64,000 bases of DNA from Candidatus Binatia bacterium (lineage in GTDB: Bacteria; Desulfobacterota; Binatia; UBA1149; CAITLU01), in the NCBI GenBank assembly GCA_036493895.1, contig DASXOZ010000026.1, positions 62,001-126,000 on the forward strand. The letters run 5' to 3'. The notes below the pieces were generated by a model that was given only the letters and a program-made list of their open reading frames with translations, searched no databases and had not been told where the DNA came from. Shown in pieces: positions 17,547 to 26,726 of the stretch (position 1 is the stretch's first letter; every line of letters begins with the position of its first letter). The position numbers and the translations under genes were made by a program.

Positions 17547-18896
17547 CTAGTAGATTCCCGGAATGATCTTCGAAGGCACGCGCCGGCAGTACTCGTCCCA
17601 ATCGGCGCCGTATTTTTTGCGGCAGCGCTTGTCGTCGCGCGTCGCGCGATCAAACAGCAGGATGGTCAGAAAGGTAACGTAGAAGTAGGGGACGAAGTGC
17701 GTGAAGCCGGCGGGAAGGCTCCACGCGAGCCCCAGGGTGATCTCGGGGACGTAGTGGAAGTGGCGCGCCAGGCCCCACCAGCCGGAAGCCAGCAGCAGGC
17801 TTTCGTGCTCCTTGCCGTCGGCGGTTTTGTAGTGAGCGCGAATGACGACCGGGGGGCGGCCCCACACGGTTGTGTTGCCGTTCGTCGCGCGCACGCGCTG
17901 GCGTTGCGCATCGGCGTCGTAGTTGACGCAGATCGCAGCAACCCCAAGCAGTAAGACTGCCGCCGCGAGCAGCCAAGGCATGTCGTAAGGCCGCAGCACG
18001 AGATACTGCGCGGTGATCGCATAGACCGCCGGCACCCAAGCCATGACGCCCCAGCAAATGTAGTAGCCGAAGCGGTCGTGCATGATGTCGAGCGAGGTGA
18101 AGTACCCGCTCTCCCACCAAAAGAACTTAAAAAGGTAGAGTACAGTTATGGCGACCGAGATCAGCATCGAGTTGCTGAGGTGACCCGCACGGTCGAGCTC
18201 GGCTTGCTTGGCAGCGAAGGAGCACACGATCACACTCCAGCCCATCATGCTGAAGCGGCAGTTGATCAGCTGTTTGAGGTTGATGCCGAACAAGGTCGGA
18301 TGCAGCTCGACGCCCCAGTAGTAGTCCCAGATGAAATTGCCGGCAACGCTGCGGTCGGGTGAGTTGGGCCAATGGATGCCCTTGAAGTAGAGGAACAGGC
18401 AGAAGACCAGAGCGAAGAGAACCAACGTCGCCAGGATTGCGCCGAAGCGGTCCCAGACAATCCCGAGGTTGAACAGGTGCAGCCCGCAGGCGCAGCCGAA
18501 GAACAGCGCGTGGGTCACAAACCAAGCTGCTACGCCGTTGAGCTTGTAGCGCGGGCGATTGCCGCCCGGCGTGATCGGTCCTTCGAATGTCTTTCCCGGG
18601 AGCCATTGCAGGAGGGCTCCTTGGATCGTGGCATAGCCGAGGATGATCGCGGCAGCGCTGAAAGTCGGCCACGGCCAATGTGCGAGAACCGATTGCCAAC
18701 CCGCGGTGGTGAACAGGGGGAGCAACGCGCCGTTGAACGGCTCGAAGGTACAGACGATCCAGAAAATGATCGCTGCGGGTGGCGTCACCAGAATGAGCAG
18801 AAGCGGCCCCACCGTCGAACGGACGAACTCGACAAAAGCGTTGTCACTCGATGCGGCCCAGGTGGTGAGTTTTTCGCTGGATGGTGATTCGGTCAT
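17547..18896 (-). CDS. Sterol reductase, 7-dehydrocholesterol reductase-like (ERG4/ERG24 family)
   Basis: Polytopic membrane protein of the DHCR7/ERG4/ERG24/lamin-B-receptor family, which reduces sterol double bonds with NADPH. The 449-residue product has about nine to ten hydrophobic segments. Family signatures include GNFIWDYYWGVELHP, INCRFSMMGW, LLASGWWGLARHFHYVPEI, and the C-terminal RCRKKYGADWDEYCRRVP. The ATG at 18896 is preferred over a TTG at 18917. No other sterol gene lies in the window. The Delta7, Delta14 or Delta24 specificity cannot be told from sequence alone. Confidence 0.88.
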   Translation of the reverse strand: MTESPSSEKLTTWAASSDNAFVEFVRSTVGPLLLILVTPPAAIIFWIVCTFEPFNGALLPLFTTAGWQSVLAHWPWPTFSAAAIILGYATIQGALLQWLPGKTFEGPITPGGNRPRYKLNGVAAWFVTHALFFGCACGLHLFNLGIVWDRFGAILATLVLFALVFCLFLYFKGIHWPNSPDRSVAGNFIWDYYWGVELHPTLFGINLKQLINCRFSMMGWSVIVCSFAAKQAELDRAGHLSNSMLISVAITVLYLFKFFWWESGYFTSLDIMHDRFGYYICWGVMAWVPAVYAITAQYLVLRPYDMPWLLAAAVLLLGVAAICVNYDADAQRQRVRATNGNTTVWGRPPVVIRAHYKTADGKEHESLLLASGWWGLARHFHYVPEITLGLAWSLPAGFTHFVPYFYVTFLTILLFDRATRDDKRCRKKYGADWDEYCRRVPSKIIPGIY

Positions 18897-19111
18897 AGGG
18901 CGCCCAATGTCGCGCAATCAGATTCGCCGTCAAGGGCGCTACCTGCTCGAGCGGTGGTGCCGCGCGGCCACTGGGGCGTGCCGACGGGTGGGCTGATGTG
19001 GTCCGGATTGGGCCCGGCCGACGCCTCTCGCGAAGGTTTTCTCTCCCGGAACGACGTTCTCGAGGAGAGAAGCGCCTTGACCCTTCCGCGTTGCACGCGT
19101 ATCGCGCACGC

Positions 19112-20206
19112 ATGACAGCCGCCGATTACGAAGCCGCAGGTCTCTACGATCCGGCCTCACCGAGGGCTGCCGGGCGGCTCGCGCTTCTCGAATGGATGTC
19201 CGCGCGCGGCATCGCGCTCGCGCAGATGAAGGAGGCCGATGGGCGCGAGCAGCTCGTGTTCCTGGCTTCGATGGCCTCGCTGAGACCCGGCCCTTACCTG
19301 TCGCAGAGGCAGCTTGCCGAGCGCGTCGGCAGCACCATTGAGCAGGTCGAGCTCTTTCGAATCGCGTTCGGCCTGCCGCCCGCCGAGCCCGAAGCGCCTT
19401 GGTGCAATGAGGCGGAGGCGGAGTTCTTCCGCCAGGTTGCCGGCGGCATCGGACTTTTCGGTGAGACCGGCATGCTGCGGCTTTCGCGCGTGCTCGGCGC
19501 ATCGGTGAGTCGGATTGCCGAGGCGATGGCGACCTCGAATCACGACCGCATGGTCGGGATCATCGCCGGCGGAGCCAGTGAACTCGAACTGGCCAAGGCC
19601 AACCTGCAGGCGATCGAGACTGCCAGCGCCCCCGGCCTCATCATGCAAGGGCTGTTGCCCATGCACCTGCAGCTCGCCGCCGAGCGCCTGCGCACTCGGC
19701 GCAGCCGCTTCGAGCAGGCGACCGTTCGCGGCTGCGTCGGCTTCGTCGACATCGTCGGCTCGACTACGCTGTCGCGGCGACTCGACGCGACCGAGCTGGC
19801 CGCCGTCGTCGATCGTTTCGAGGAGGTCGCTTTCGAAGTTGCGACCAACCTGCGCGGCCGCGTCGTCAAGTTCATCGGCGACGAAGTCATGTTCGTGACT
19901 GGCGACGCCGATTCGGCGTGTGACATTGCACTCACGCTGATCGAGCGCTTCGCCGGCGATCCGAACGTGACGCCACGCGGTGGGCTGGCGGAGGGCCAGC
20001 TCCTCGACCGCGGCGGTGACTACTACGGGCCGATCGTCAATCTTGCAGCACGACTCGCCGAGATCGCGGTGCCGCGCGAGGTGCTCGCCACCGCCGAGCT
20101 CGCCGGCAACGCTGCCAGTGAGCGCCTGCGCTGGGAGCCCGCCGGCCGCCGACTTTTGCGCGGATTCGACGAGCCCGTCACGCTGCTCAGCGTCAACCGC
20201 ACGTAA
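19112..20206 (+). CDS. Class III adenylate/guanylate cyclase with N-terminal regulatory domain
   Basis: Makes a cyclic nucleotide second messenger. The 364-residue protein has an N-terminal helical region (1-195), resembling the regulatory domain of mycobacterial Rv1264-type cyclases. A class III cyclase domain follows, with metal-binding Asp213 in GFVDIVGS and Asp257 in KFIGDEVMF, and YYGPIVNLAARL near the C-terminus. No membrane segment is visible. The ATG at 19112 is chosen; an upstream in-frame start would add 38 residues of Arg-rich sequence. Confidence 0.82.
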   Translation: MTAADYEAAGLYDPASPRAAGRLALLEWMSARGIALAQMKEADGREQLVFLASMASLRPGPYLSQRQLAERVGSTIEQVELFRIAFGLPPAEPEAPWCNEAEAEFFRQVAGGIGLFGETGMLRLSRVLGASVSRIAEAMATSNHDRMVGIIAGGASELELAKANLQAIETASAPGLIMQGLLPMHLQLAAERLRTRRSRFEQATVRGCVGFVDIVGSTTLSRRLDATELAAVVDRFEEVAFEVATNLRGRVVKFIGDEVMFVTGDADSACDIALTLIERFAGDPNVTPRGGLAEGQLLDRGGDYYGPIVNLAARLAEIAVPREVLATAELAGNAASERLRWEPAGRRLLRGFDEPVTLLSVNRT

Positions 20207-20287
20207 GCGCTTTCGGGCCCGTCGATGACGACTTCGATTGACCCGACATAGCACCCCACGCGAAGCGCTGCCGACGCGAACTACGAC

Positions 20288-20914
20288 ATGATGCCAGACG
20301 AAACGTGCGATCCGCTGACTGGTATCGGAACCGGGCGCCGCGCGAATATATCCCCACGAGGCTGTGCGCCGTCGTGGCGGCAGCTGGTCATCATCCTGAG
20401 TGTCGGCGTTGCGCTCTATACGACTTACCGGATCGCCAGTAGGACCCTTCTCTTGGGGTCCGTGGCAGGCAACTACATCTACAACTACCGTCCGGCTCCG
20501 GAGGGACGAGTCTGGCTCCCTTTCCTGATCGTGCTCGCCGCGGCATGCGGACTCGCGTGGCTCACGACGCGCAAGATCGGCGCTCGCGAACGGGCATGCG
20601 TCCTGGCGTGGTGGGCGGCGGCATTTCCATTTCAACTCGTCCTGCGCGTCCTGGCGCTCGAGCCACTCGCAGCAATCATTCGAAACGAGGCCAACAACTC
20701 CTTTTACACCCCGACGCTGAACTCCACGGCGCTGGAATTCCTGCGAAATTTTCAGCGACAGACCGATGCGCTTCCAATGCATGTGGCTGCCAACATGCCC
20801 GGCAAAGTCCTTCGTTACCGGCCGTTCAGTCTATGCGCTTGGTCTCGGTGTCGGCCTTTACGTCATGTTGCTTTTCGACCCGCTGCCAGTGGCTACCGGA
20901 CCGATCTTCATTGA
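20288..20914 (+). pseudogene. Truncated polytopic membrane protein (glycosyltransferase-like N-terminus)
   Basis: The 208-residue reading frame has hydrophobic segments near residues 31-50, 77-93 and 105-125, then SFYTPTLNST and LPMHVAANMPGK. That pattern recalls the N-terminal part of large dolichyl-phosphate-mannose-type glycosyltransferases (weak recollection). After MPGK the sequence becomes Arg/Cys-rich and runs 89 nt into the 3' end of the convergent lpxD. It looks like a longer gene cut by rearrangement; a short intact protein is the alternative. Confidence 0.45.
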
Positions 20915-21953
20915 TCTGGGTCTGCAGCGCACGTACCTCGGCAGCGAGCTCCGAGAGCCTGACGACTTCCTCCATGTTGCGCTTGTAGTTTGCCAGTGTC
21001 TGCAGGGGCAGTGCGCAGTACCTGCCAGGTGATGAGATGTCCTTGACCACTCCGGCGCGATGAAGGAGCCAGACGTCATCGCATATCTTCATGTGATCGA
21101 TGACACCGACCTGGCCGCTGGCTACCACGCGATTCCCGATGATCGATGATCCCGCGATACAGAACATCGCCGTGAGGAGGCAGTTCTCACCGATCTCCAC
21201 GCCGTGAGCGAAGTGGCAAAGATTGTCGACTTTGGTCCCGGAACCGATGCGTGTCATGCCGTACGAGGCGCGATCGACGCAGTTGTTCGCGCCCAGGCGA
21301 ACCCGGTCGCCGATGACGACGATGCCGGTTTGAGGGATCCGGTAACTCTGGAACTCGGCATCTTGCCCAAACCCGTAGCCCTCGGAACCGATCACGGTGC
21401 CCGCGCCGATGTCGACGTGGGCTCCCAGCCGGCAACCGTAACCGATCACCGCGTTGGGATGAATCACACAATCGTCACCGATGATCACATCGTTTTCGAC
21501 AACGACGCCGGCCATCAATCGCGTACGTTCGCCGATTCTGGCGCGGGCCCCGATTGTGACATTCGGAGAAACAAAGGCACTCTCCGCCACACTCGCGGTG
21601 GGATGAACGACGGCGGACGTCGGTCGCGCAGGCCACTGGTCATCCAGAAAATCGCGATCGGCATACTCTGATTTGATGAGCGCGTGCGCGAGCATCACCA
21701 AGGGCGTGACCAGGAGTCCCAGCCCTTCTCGCGGCGCAAAGAGCTGGGCAAGATCGGGATTCGTTATGATGGCCGAGGGGCTTCTTGCCAAAGCCGTCTG
21801 GACGAATCGTTTGTTGTCGATGAAAATCAGGTCGCCTTCGCCGCAGGATTCGACCGGCTTTATTCCACGAATGTAAGGGTCGGAACCGCGATGGTCCGAA
21901 CACGCCAATCGTCCACCGAACTTGGCATTGATCTCGGATAGACGAATCTCCAT
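20826..21953 (-). CDS. lpxD: LpxD-like UDP-3-O-acylglucosamine N-acyltransferase
   Basis: Left-handed beta-helix acyltransferase of lipid A synthesis. The 375-residue protein has an N-terminal UDP-binding-type domain (1-100), then hexapeptide repeats (VSPNVTIGARARIGERTRL onward). The usual catalytic-His region reads DNLCHFAHGVEIGENC. The ATG at 21953 has AGGAGG six nucleotides upstream. It stands alone, without lpxA, fabZ or bamA, so it may be a second copy or act on another nucleotide sugar. The C-terminal 25 residues (EDRSGSHW onward) look unusual. Confidence 0.8.
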   Translation of the reverse strand: MEIRLSEINAKFGGRLACSDHRGSDPYIRGIKPVESCGEGDLIFIDNKRFVQTALARSPSAIITNPDLAQLFAPREGLGLLVTPLVMLAHALIKSEYADRDFLDDQWPARPTSAVVHPTASVAESAFVSPNVTIGARARIGERTRLMAGVVVENDVIIGDDCVIHPNAVIGYGCRLGAHVDIGAGTVIGSEGYGFGQDAEFQSYRIPQTGIVVIGDRVRLGANNCVDRASYGMTRIGSGTKVDNLCHFAHGVEIGENCLLTAMFCIAGSSIIGNRVVASGQVGVIDHMKICDDVWLLHRAGVVKDISSPGRYCALPLQTLANYKRNMEEVVRLSELAAEVRALQTQINEDRSGSHWQRVEKQHDVKADTETKRID

Positions 21954-22286
21954 GGGATCCTCCTGCAAGGGCGAGAGACGCGATCTGGCGACCGTCACTA
22001 CGAAACTGGCATTCAACCACAGGAGTTCTACGCCAGCGAGCATCGTGTCCAGTCTCGCTCACGCGCGAGTATGACAGTTGCGTGAAGTCCGTGTCGAGGG
22101 AGGCGAATGAAGCGCTCGCTCGGAACGTGTGCACGATTTCGAGCGCAGGTCGCAGTCAATATTCTCGTGGTCGGATAAGTTTCGGCGCTAGAAAGTGAAC
22201 ACGTGTCGTCAGCTGCGACATTGCCGATTGCAGGACAGCGATGCGAGGATCCTGACTGCCAGCCAGCTTCGCGACATGCATGACAA
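21954..22286. other. Intergenic stretch upstream of lpxD, no gene seen
   Basis: About 330 bp. It includes the lpxD ribosome-binding site next to 21954 and presumably its promoter. No convincing reading frame is present on either strand. Confidence 0.4.
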
Positions 22287-22499
22287 TTGCGTGACGCTGG
22301 ACCGCGCGCGGACATTGATTGCGCCAGAAATGGCGGCGACGACGGTAGCGACACGCAGGACTTCTCAATCGGGTCCGAGGCGCCCGAATGCGTGGCCCTG
22401 TCGACAGATGCTTGCGCGCTGGTCGGGGCCCCGCCGGTCAACGGGACGTGCGCATGCACCGATCAGTCGGGCAATCCCGCCTCCGTTCCCTGTCCGTGA
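22287..22499 (+). pseudogene. Possible remnant of a small Cys-containing secreted protein
   Basis: A frame ending at 22499 reads ECVALSTDACALVGAPPVNG then TCACTDQSGNPASVPCP. This has plausible protein composition but only a TTG start and no signal peptide or ribosome-binding site. It may be the tail of a decayed gene. I do not recognise a family. Confidence 0.25.
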
Positions 22500-22574
22500 C
22501 CGGACTGATGCGGTAGCACTCACACACAGTGCGACGCCGGGCATGGATCCGGCGTCACGGAATGAACGATGAAT

Positions 22575-22612
22575 GAAAAAGGACCGCTCGATCTTTCGGG
22601 CGGCCCGTCTTC
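22575..22612 (-). terminator. Rho-independent terminator of the phosphatase-fold gene
   Basis: On the minus strand GGCCGCCCGA, loop AAGA, TCGAGCGGTC forms a ten-position stem with one mismatch and one wobble pair, followed by CTTTTTCATT. It lies about 165 nt after the stop at 22776. It could also act weakly in the plus direction. Confidence 0.65.
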
Positions 22613-22656
22613 GTTCTGTGCAGCAAGTTACCATCGCGTGTGGCGCCAAAACTCAG

Positions 22657-22720
22657 CCCAGCAGATTCCCGACGTGAACCGGCGAAATCGGTACGAGTAG
22701 TCGACACGTCGGCCGAGGAA
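22657..22720 (+). repeat. Solitary copy of the IS inverted-repeat sequence
   Basis: The CAGCAGATT, GACGTGAAC, TACGAGTAGTCGACACGTCGG and CGAGGA blocks follow the same order and spacing as the inverted-repeat end at 15787-15846. No transposase sequence accompanies it. Confidence 0.55.
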
Positions 22721-22775
22721 CGGCGTCGCGATACCGCTCGCGGTTCGGTCGGCCGAGTTTTGGCACAGTCTACTG

Positions 22776-23288
22776 CTACTTCGCAGCAATGCGTTCCACC
22801 AGATCTTCGACTCTAGCCCGAAGAGCTGCATGCGCAGGGAAGTAGTGGTCACGCATCGCGGGGAACCCCTGCCAGACCTCGCTCTCGGGCGCTGCGACCT
22901 GGACGTCGCGCGGCAGCACCGTATCGTCAGTTCCCTGAACGACGATGACGCGCTCAGCACCCTTGACATCCTCCGGGGAGACGACGTGCGGTTGGTAGCC
23001 ATCGAGACGGAACCCGTCGACCGCGAGGGCAAACACCATCCTGAAGGGCACGTCAGTGAAGCTGGCGATTGCCGCCCGTGCGGTTGCTCGCTCGCGCAAG
23101 CCGCGTGCCGACGCGAGCCGGTTGAAATACGCAGCGGACCACACGCTCATCGAGACTCCGTTCCTGCACACGAATACGACTTGCGCGGGACCGTGAACGT
23201 CCGCGACTGGCTGGGCATTCGTCGCGAAGGCAACAGAACCGGCCAGCAGCAACGGGATTCCGACTACGAGAATGGACCTAACCTTCAT
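22776..23288 (-). CDS. Secreted low-molecular-weight-phosphatase-fold protein lacking catalytic Arg
   Basis: The 170-residue protein has a cleavable signal peptide (MKVRSILVVGIPLLLAGSVA, cleavage probably near residue 22). A strand-loop follows, VVFVCRNGVSMSVWSAAYFN, which matches the start of low-molecular-weight tyrosine phosphatases and arsenate reductases. The P-loop C-x5-R-S reads C-R-N-G-V-S-M-S, with Met where the phosphate-binding Arg should be, so normal phosphatase activity is unlikely. The ATG at 23288 has GGAGGG seven nucleotides upstream. Function unknown. Confidence 0.6.
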   Translation of the reverse strand: MKVRSILVVGIPLLLAGSVAFATNAQPVADVHGPAQVVFVCRNGVSMSVWSAAYFNRLASARGLRERATARAAIASFTDVPFRMVFALAVDGFRLDGYQPHVVSPEDVKGAERVIVVQGTDDTVLPRDVQVAAPESEVWQGFPAMRDHYFPAHAALRARVEDLVERIAAK

Positions 23289-23595
23289 AAGCTTCCCTCC
23301 GGCTCGACGAAATACGCTCGCAAGGACTGAACGAACGATGGGCGAACATCGTTACAACCCATCGGGAGCAGGGGGCCGATCGCGATTGACCCAGCCAGCC
23401 ATGGCCGCAATCAGGAAATGAAAGTATGGCGTGAGCGCGGGCGGGAACGTCCGCTCCCGCCGAGACCGAAGGTAGGCCGAGGCTGTCCGCTATGGTAGCG
23501 ACAGGACTTCACGCCGCCTGTAGCCGATGATGATGGAATACGGTCTATCTTCGTGTCGCTTGCCAATTGCGGACAGCGAGTCAAACCTGATCCTC
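23289..23595. other. Divergent intergenic region, nothing specific seen
   Basis: About 305 bp between the divergent phosphatase-fold and beta-helix genes. It should hold both promoters. I see no hairpin, repeat or reading frame that I can support. Confidence 0.5.
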
Positions 23596-25629
23596 ATGCG
23601 AGCGTTCAAGTCGGCAGCCGGGTTCGCAGGTACGCTCCTGGTCGGACTCGGCGTGATTGCCGCGAATGCCGCCGTGTCCGCGGCGGCGAGTTATCATGTC
23701 GCGCCCACGGGCGACGACGCGACGGGCGACGGCTCGGTAGCCGCTCCGTGGCGTGAGGTTCGCCGGGCGCTCACGGCCGTCCAGCCGGGCGACTCGATTC
23801 TGGCTGCCGACGGACAGTACAAGGGATTCACGATCGCCGGCCTCGACGCGACCGCCGATCCGATTCTCATTCAGGCCGAAGGCCGCGACTGCGAGATCAT
23901 GCCCACGACCGACCGCGGCGCGCAGTACGACCCCGACAACATCGCGATCTGGAACTCGACGAACATCATCGTCGATGGCCTGCGCTCGTTCCACGCCAGC
24001 CGGGCAGCGGTACGTATCATCGCAAGCAACGGCATCACGATCAGGAACGGCGTCTACGGCGACAACGCGATATGGGCCATCGTGACGTCCCACAGCGACG
24101 ACGTCGTCGTGGAGGGATGCGATCTTTACGGCAGCCTCGCGCAGCACGGGATCTACTTTGCAAACGGAGGCGATCGTCCCGTGGCGCGCGACAACCGGAT
24201 TCACCATAACGCCGGCTCGGGCATCCGTGCGTACGGCGACATCACCCAGGGCGGGGACGGCCTGATCACCGGCGCACTCTTCGAGCGCAACCGCATCTAC
24301 GGGAACGACGGCGGTGGAGGGCTGAATCTGAATGCCTTCAAGGACGCGGTGATCCGCAACAACATCATCTACGACAACCACGCGTCCTCGGGCATCGCGC
24401 TGTTCCTCGGCGAGGGCGACATCGGCGTCGGCAATATCGAGATCTCGCACAACACCATCGACGTGCCGGCCGACGGAAAGTACGACCTGCGTATTCTCGG
24501 TACTCAGGGTCCGATCACGGTACGCAACAACATCCTCTACAACCGCAACAGCGCCAAAGGCCCGTATTCGTGGGGCTCGCCCGACGATGCGGCCAACACC
24601 GATGGCGACTACAACATCGTCGGCGGCCGCCTTTTCGTGTCGGACGACGACGAGACCACGCGCAAGACCTGGTCGGACTGGCAGGCCGCGGGGCACGAGA
24701 CGGACTCTCTGGTCGCGACGCCCGGCGTCCTGTTCGAGGACGACCGTGCCGACGACTATCGCCTGCGCGCCGGCTCTCCGGCCGTGGACGCGGGAATCAC
24801 ACTCGCGACGGTGACTGCAGACATCGACGGCAACGTGCGGCCGGCCGGCAGCTCCTCGGATATCGGCGCGTACGAACGAGTGCCGGCCGCCTCTCCCGGT
24901 TGTGGCGACGGCATCGTCCAAGCTGGGCTCGGCGAGCAATGCGACGACGGCGATCCGGCCGGCGGCGACTGCTGCTCGCCCGCCTGCCAGTTCGAATCGT
25001 CAGGCACCGCGTGCCGGAGCGCGGACCTCTGCATCGGCACCGGAACTTGCGACGGACAGGGCTCGTGCGTGGCCTCGGCGCCGCCCGCGTGCGGCCCGAG
25101 CTGGCAGAGCGGCAGCCTGCGTGTGGACGAGACGATCGCGGGCAAGGAGACGCTTTCGGCGGAACTCGCCGGCGGTCCTACGCTCTCGCAGGCCGGTCTC
25201 GGTGATCCGCTCGCGTACGGCGGTACGGACTACGTCCTCCGCGTTTACGACGATGCGGGTACGGTGGCCGGTCGCATCGAGGTCGGTCGGGCCGGGGACA
25301 CTTGCGGGCGCGCACCGTGCTGGAAATCGGCCGGCGCCAGACCTCCTGGCGGCCACGGCTACCGGTACAAGGATCCGACGTTGACGGCGGACGGCATGCA
25401 ATCGATCAGCATGAAGACCGGCGCGGCGGGCAGGCCGAAGATCCTGCTGAAGGCGAAAAACGACTCCGGGGCCGGCTATGCGAATCTGCCAACCGGAATC
25501 GCCGCTGCCCTTGCAGGCTCAGCCAGCGCCACCGTCGAGATCTTCACGAGCGACACCGGTCCGTGCTTCTCCGCATCACTCGAGACGCTGCCCGGCGGAA
25601 ACGGTTCGCTCTACGAAGCGGAGCGCTGA
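23596..25629 (+). CDS. Secreted right-handed beta-helix protein with Cys-rich and shared C-terminal domains
   Basis: The 677-residue protein has a signal peptide (MRAFKSAAGFAGTLLVGLGV). A parallel beta-helix over about residues 35-410 shows short N-rich turns such as IRNGVYGDN, VARDNRIHHN and IRNNIIYDN, typical of pectate-lyase-like folds. A myxococcus-type Cys-rich segment (CGDGIVQAG, EQCDDGD, CCSPAC) follows. The C-terminal domain beginning YVLRVYDDAG also ends the giant proteins at 45065 and 53318. The ATG at 23596 is chosen for the signal peptide. It probably binds or cleaves polysaccharide at the surface (inference). Confidence 0.75.
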   Translation: MRAFKSAAGFAGTLLVGLGVIAANAAVSAAASYHVAPTGDDATGDGSVAAPWREVRRALTAVQPGDSILAADGQYKGFTIAGLDATADPILIQAEGRDCEIMPTTDRGAQYDPDNIAIWNSTNIIVDGLRSFHASRAAVRIIASNGITIRNGVYGDNAIWAIVTSHSDDVVVEGCDLYGSLAQHGIYFANGGDRPVARDNRIHHNAGSGIRAYGDITQGGDGLITGALFERNRIYGNDGGGGLNLNAFKDAVIRNNIIYDNHASSGIALFLGEGDIGVGNIEISHNTIDVPADGKYDLRILGTQGPITVRNNILYNRNSAKGPYSWGSPDDAANTDGDYNIVGGRLFVSDDDETTRKTWSDWQAAGHETDSLVATPGVLFEDDRADDYRLRAGSPAVDAGITLATVTADIDGNVRPAGSSSDIGAYERVPAASPGCGDGIVQAGLGEQCDDGDPAGGDCCSPACQFESSGTACRSADLCIGTGTCDGQGSCVASAPPACGPSWQSGSLRVDETIAGKETLSAELAGGPTLSQAGLGDPLAYGGTDYVLRVYDDAGTVAGRIEVGRAGDTCGRAPCWKSAGARPPGGHGYRYKDPTLTADGMQSISMKTGAAGRPKILLKAKNDSGAGYANLPTGIAAALAGSASATVEIFTSDTGPCFSASLETLPGGNGSLYEAER

Positions 25630-25866
25630 ACGGGAAGGCTACCGGGCGGGGCACGATCTCCAGCGCCGCAATTCAGCTCCGGTCCATCGCGGCCTCGATG
25701 CGCTGCGCCAGCCACTGCGGCTGGTCCTCGGGCGTGAAACCGAAGGAATCGTCGATCACTTCCACACCGGAGAGTTGTCGCGCCTGCTGGCGGCGCTCGC
25801 CTCGAGCTGATCCTCCAGCCGATCCCGGCGCTGATCCTCGCCCTGGGTTTGGCGCCCGCGAAAGGC

Positions 25867-26724
25867 TCAGCGCCTCACGCACACTCCGCGGCCGGCAAGG
25901 TAGTCCTTTACCTCGCCGATCGAATACTCGCCGTAGTGGAAGATCGACGCGGCAAGCACCGCATCGGCTTTTCCTGCCGTCAGTCCTTCGAGCATGTGCT
26001 CGGGCCCGCCTACTCCGCCCGAGGCGATCACCGGGACGCCGACGGCTTCGGCCACTGCACGGGTCAGAGCGACGTCGTAGCCCGCCTTGGTGCCGTCGCG
26101 GTCCATGCTCGTCAGCAGGATTTCGCCCGATCCGAATTCCTCCATGCGCTGCGCCCAGCGCACGGCATCGATGCCGGTGGGGCGGCGGCCACCGTGCGTG
26201 TAGATCTCCCAGCCGTCGCGCGCGGCTTCGTCGACGAGAAGCTCGGGATAGCGGTCGGCCCACGAGGGCCTGCCGCTGATGCCCCCGCCTTCGTCGGCCG
26301 AAGCGATGCGTGTCTGCCCGGCGCGAAGCCGCGCGTCCACCGCAACGACGATGCACTGGGCACCGAACGCGCGCGCTGCGGTCGCAACAAAGTCCGGATC
26401 GGCAACCGCGGCCGTGTTGATCGAAACCTTGTCGGCTCCCGCGTGCAGGAGTGCCCGGATGTCGTCCACCGTGCGCACGCCGCCGCCGACGGTCAGCGGC
26501 ATGAAGGCCTGTTCGGCGGTGCGGCGCACGACGTCGAGGATGATGCCGCGCTTTTCGTGGCTCGCGGTGATGTCGAGGAACGTCAGCTCGTCGGCGCCTT
26601 CGCTGTCGTAACGAGACGCGCACTCGACGGGGTCGCCCGCATCGCGAAGGCCGAGGAAGTTGACGCCTTTGACGACGCGGCCGTCCTTGACGTCGAGGCA
26701 AGGGATGATGCGCTTGGCGAGCAT
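25867..26724 (-). CDS. hisF: Imidazole glycerol phosphate synthase cyclase subunit HisF
   Basis: Forms imidazole glycerol phosphate and AICAR from PRFAR with ammonia from HisH. The (beta-alpha)8 barrel has catalytic Asp11 (IPCLDVKDG) and Asp130 (VVAVDAR), [10 protein letters not shown], and [15 protein letters not shown]. At 285 residues it is about 30 longer than usual. The excess is a segment at about 133-170, right after Asp130, rich in Gly, Arg and Asp. The start is 3 nt after the hisA stop. It is the last gene of the his run. Confidence 0.95.
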   Translation of the reverse strand: MLAKRIIPCLDVKDGRVVKGVNFLGLRDAGDPVECASRYDSEGADELTFLDITASHEKRGIILDVVRRTAEQAFMPLTVGGGVRTVDDIRALLHAGADKVSINTAAVADPDFVATAARAFGAQCIVVAVDARLRAGQTRIASADEGGGISGRPSWADRYPELLVDEAARDGWEIYTHGGRRPTGIDAVRWAQRMEEFGSGEILLTSMDRDGTKAGYDVALTRAVAEAVGVPVIASGGVGGPEHMLEGLTAGKADAVLAASIFHYGEYSIGEVKDYLAGRGVCVRR

Positions 26725-26726
26725 GA

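Noticed and set aside
20766..21032. Plus-strand frame with hydrophobic stretch overlapping the lpxD 3' end
   Set aside because: It could be the frameshifted continuation of the truncated membrane gene, but it lies opposite well-conserved LpxD codons and is better explained as their complement.
25673..25765. Possible 30-residue ORF after hisF ending TPEDQPQWLAQRIEAAMDRS
   Set aside because: The composition is protein-like but there is only a GTG start, no ribosome-binding site and no family; it may be the tail of a lost gene.
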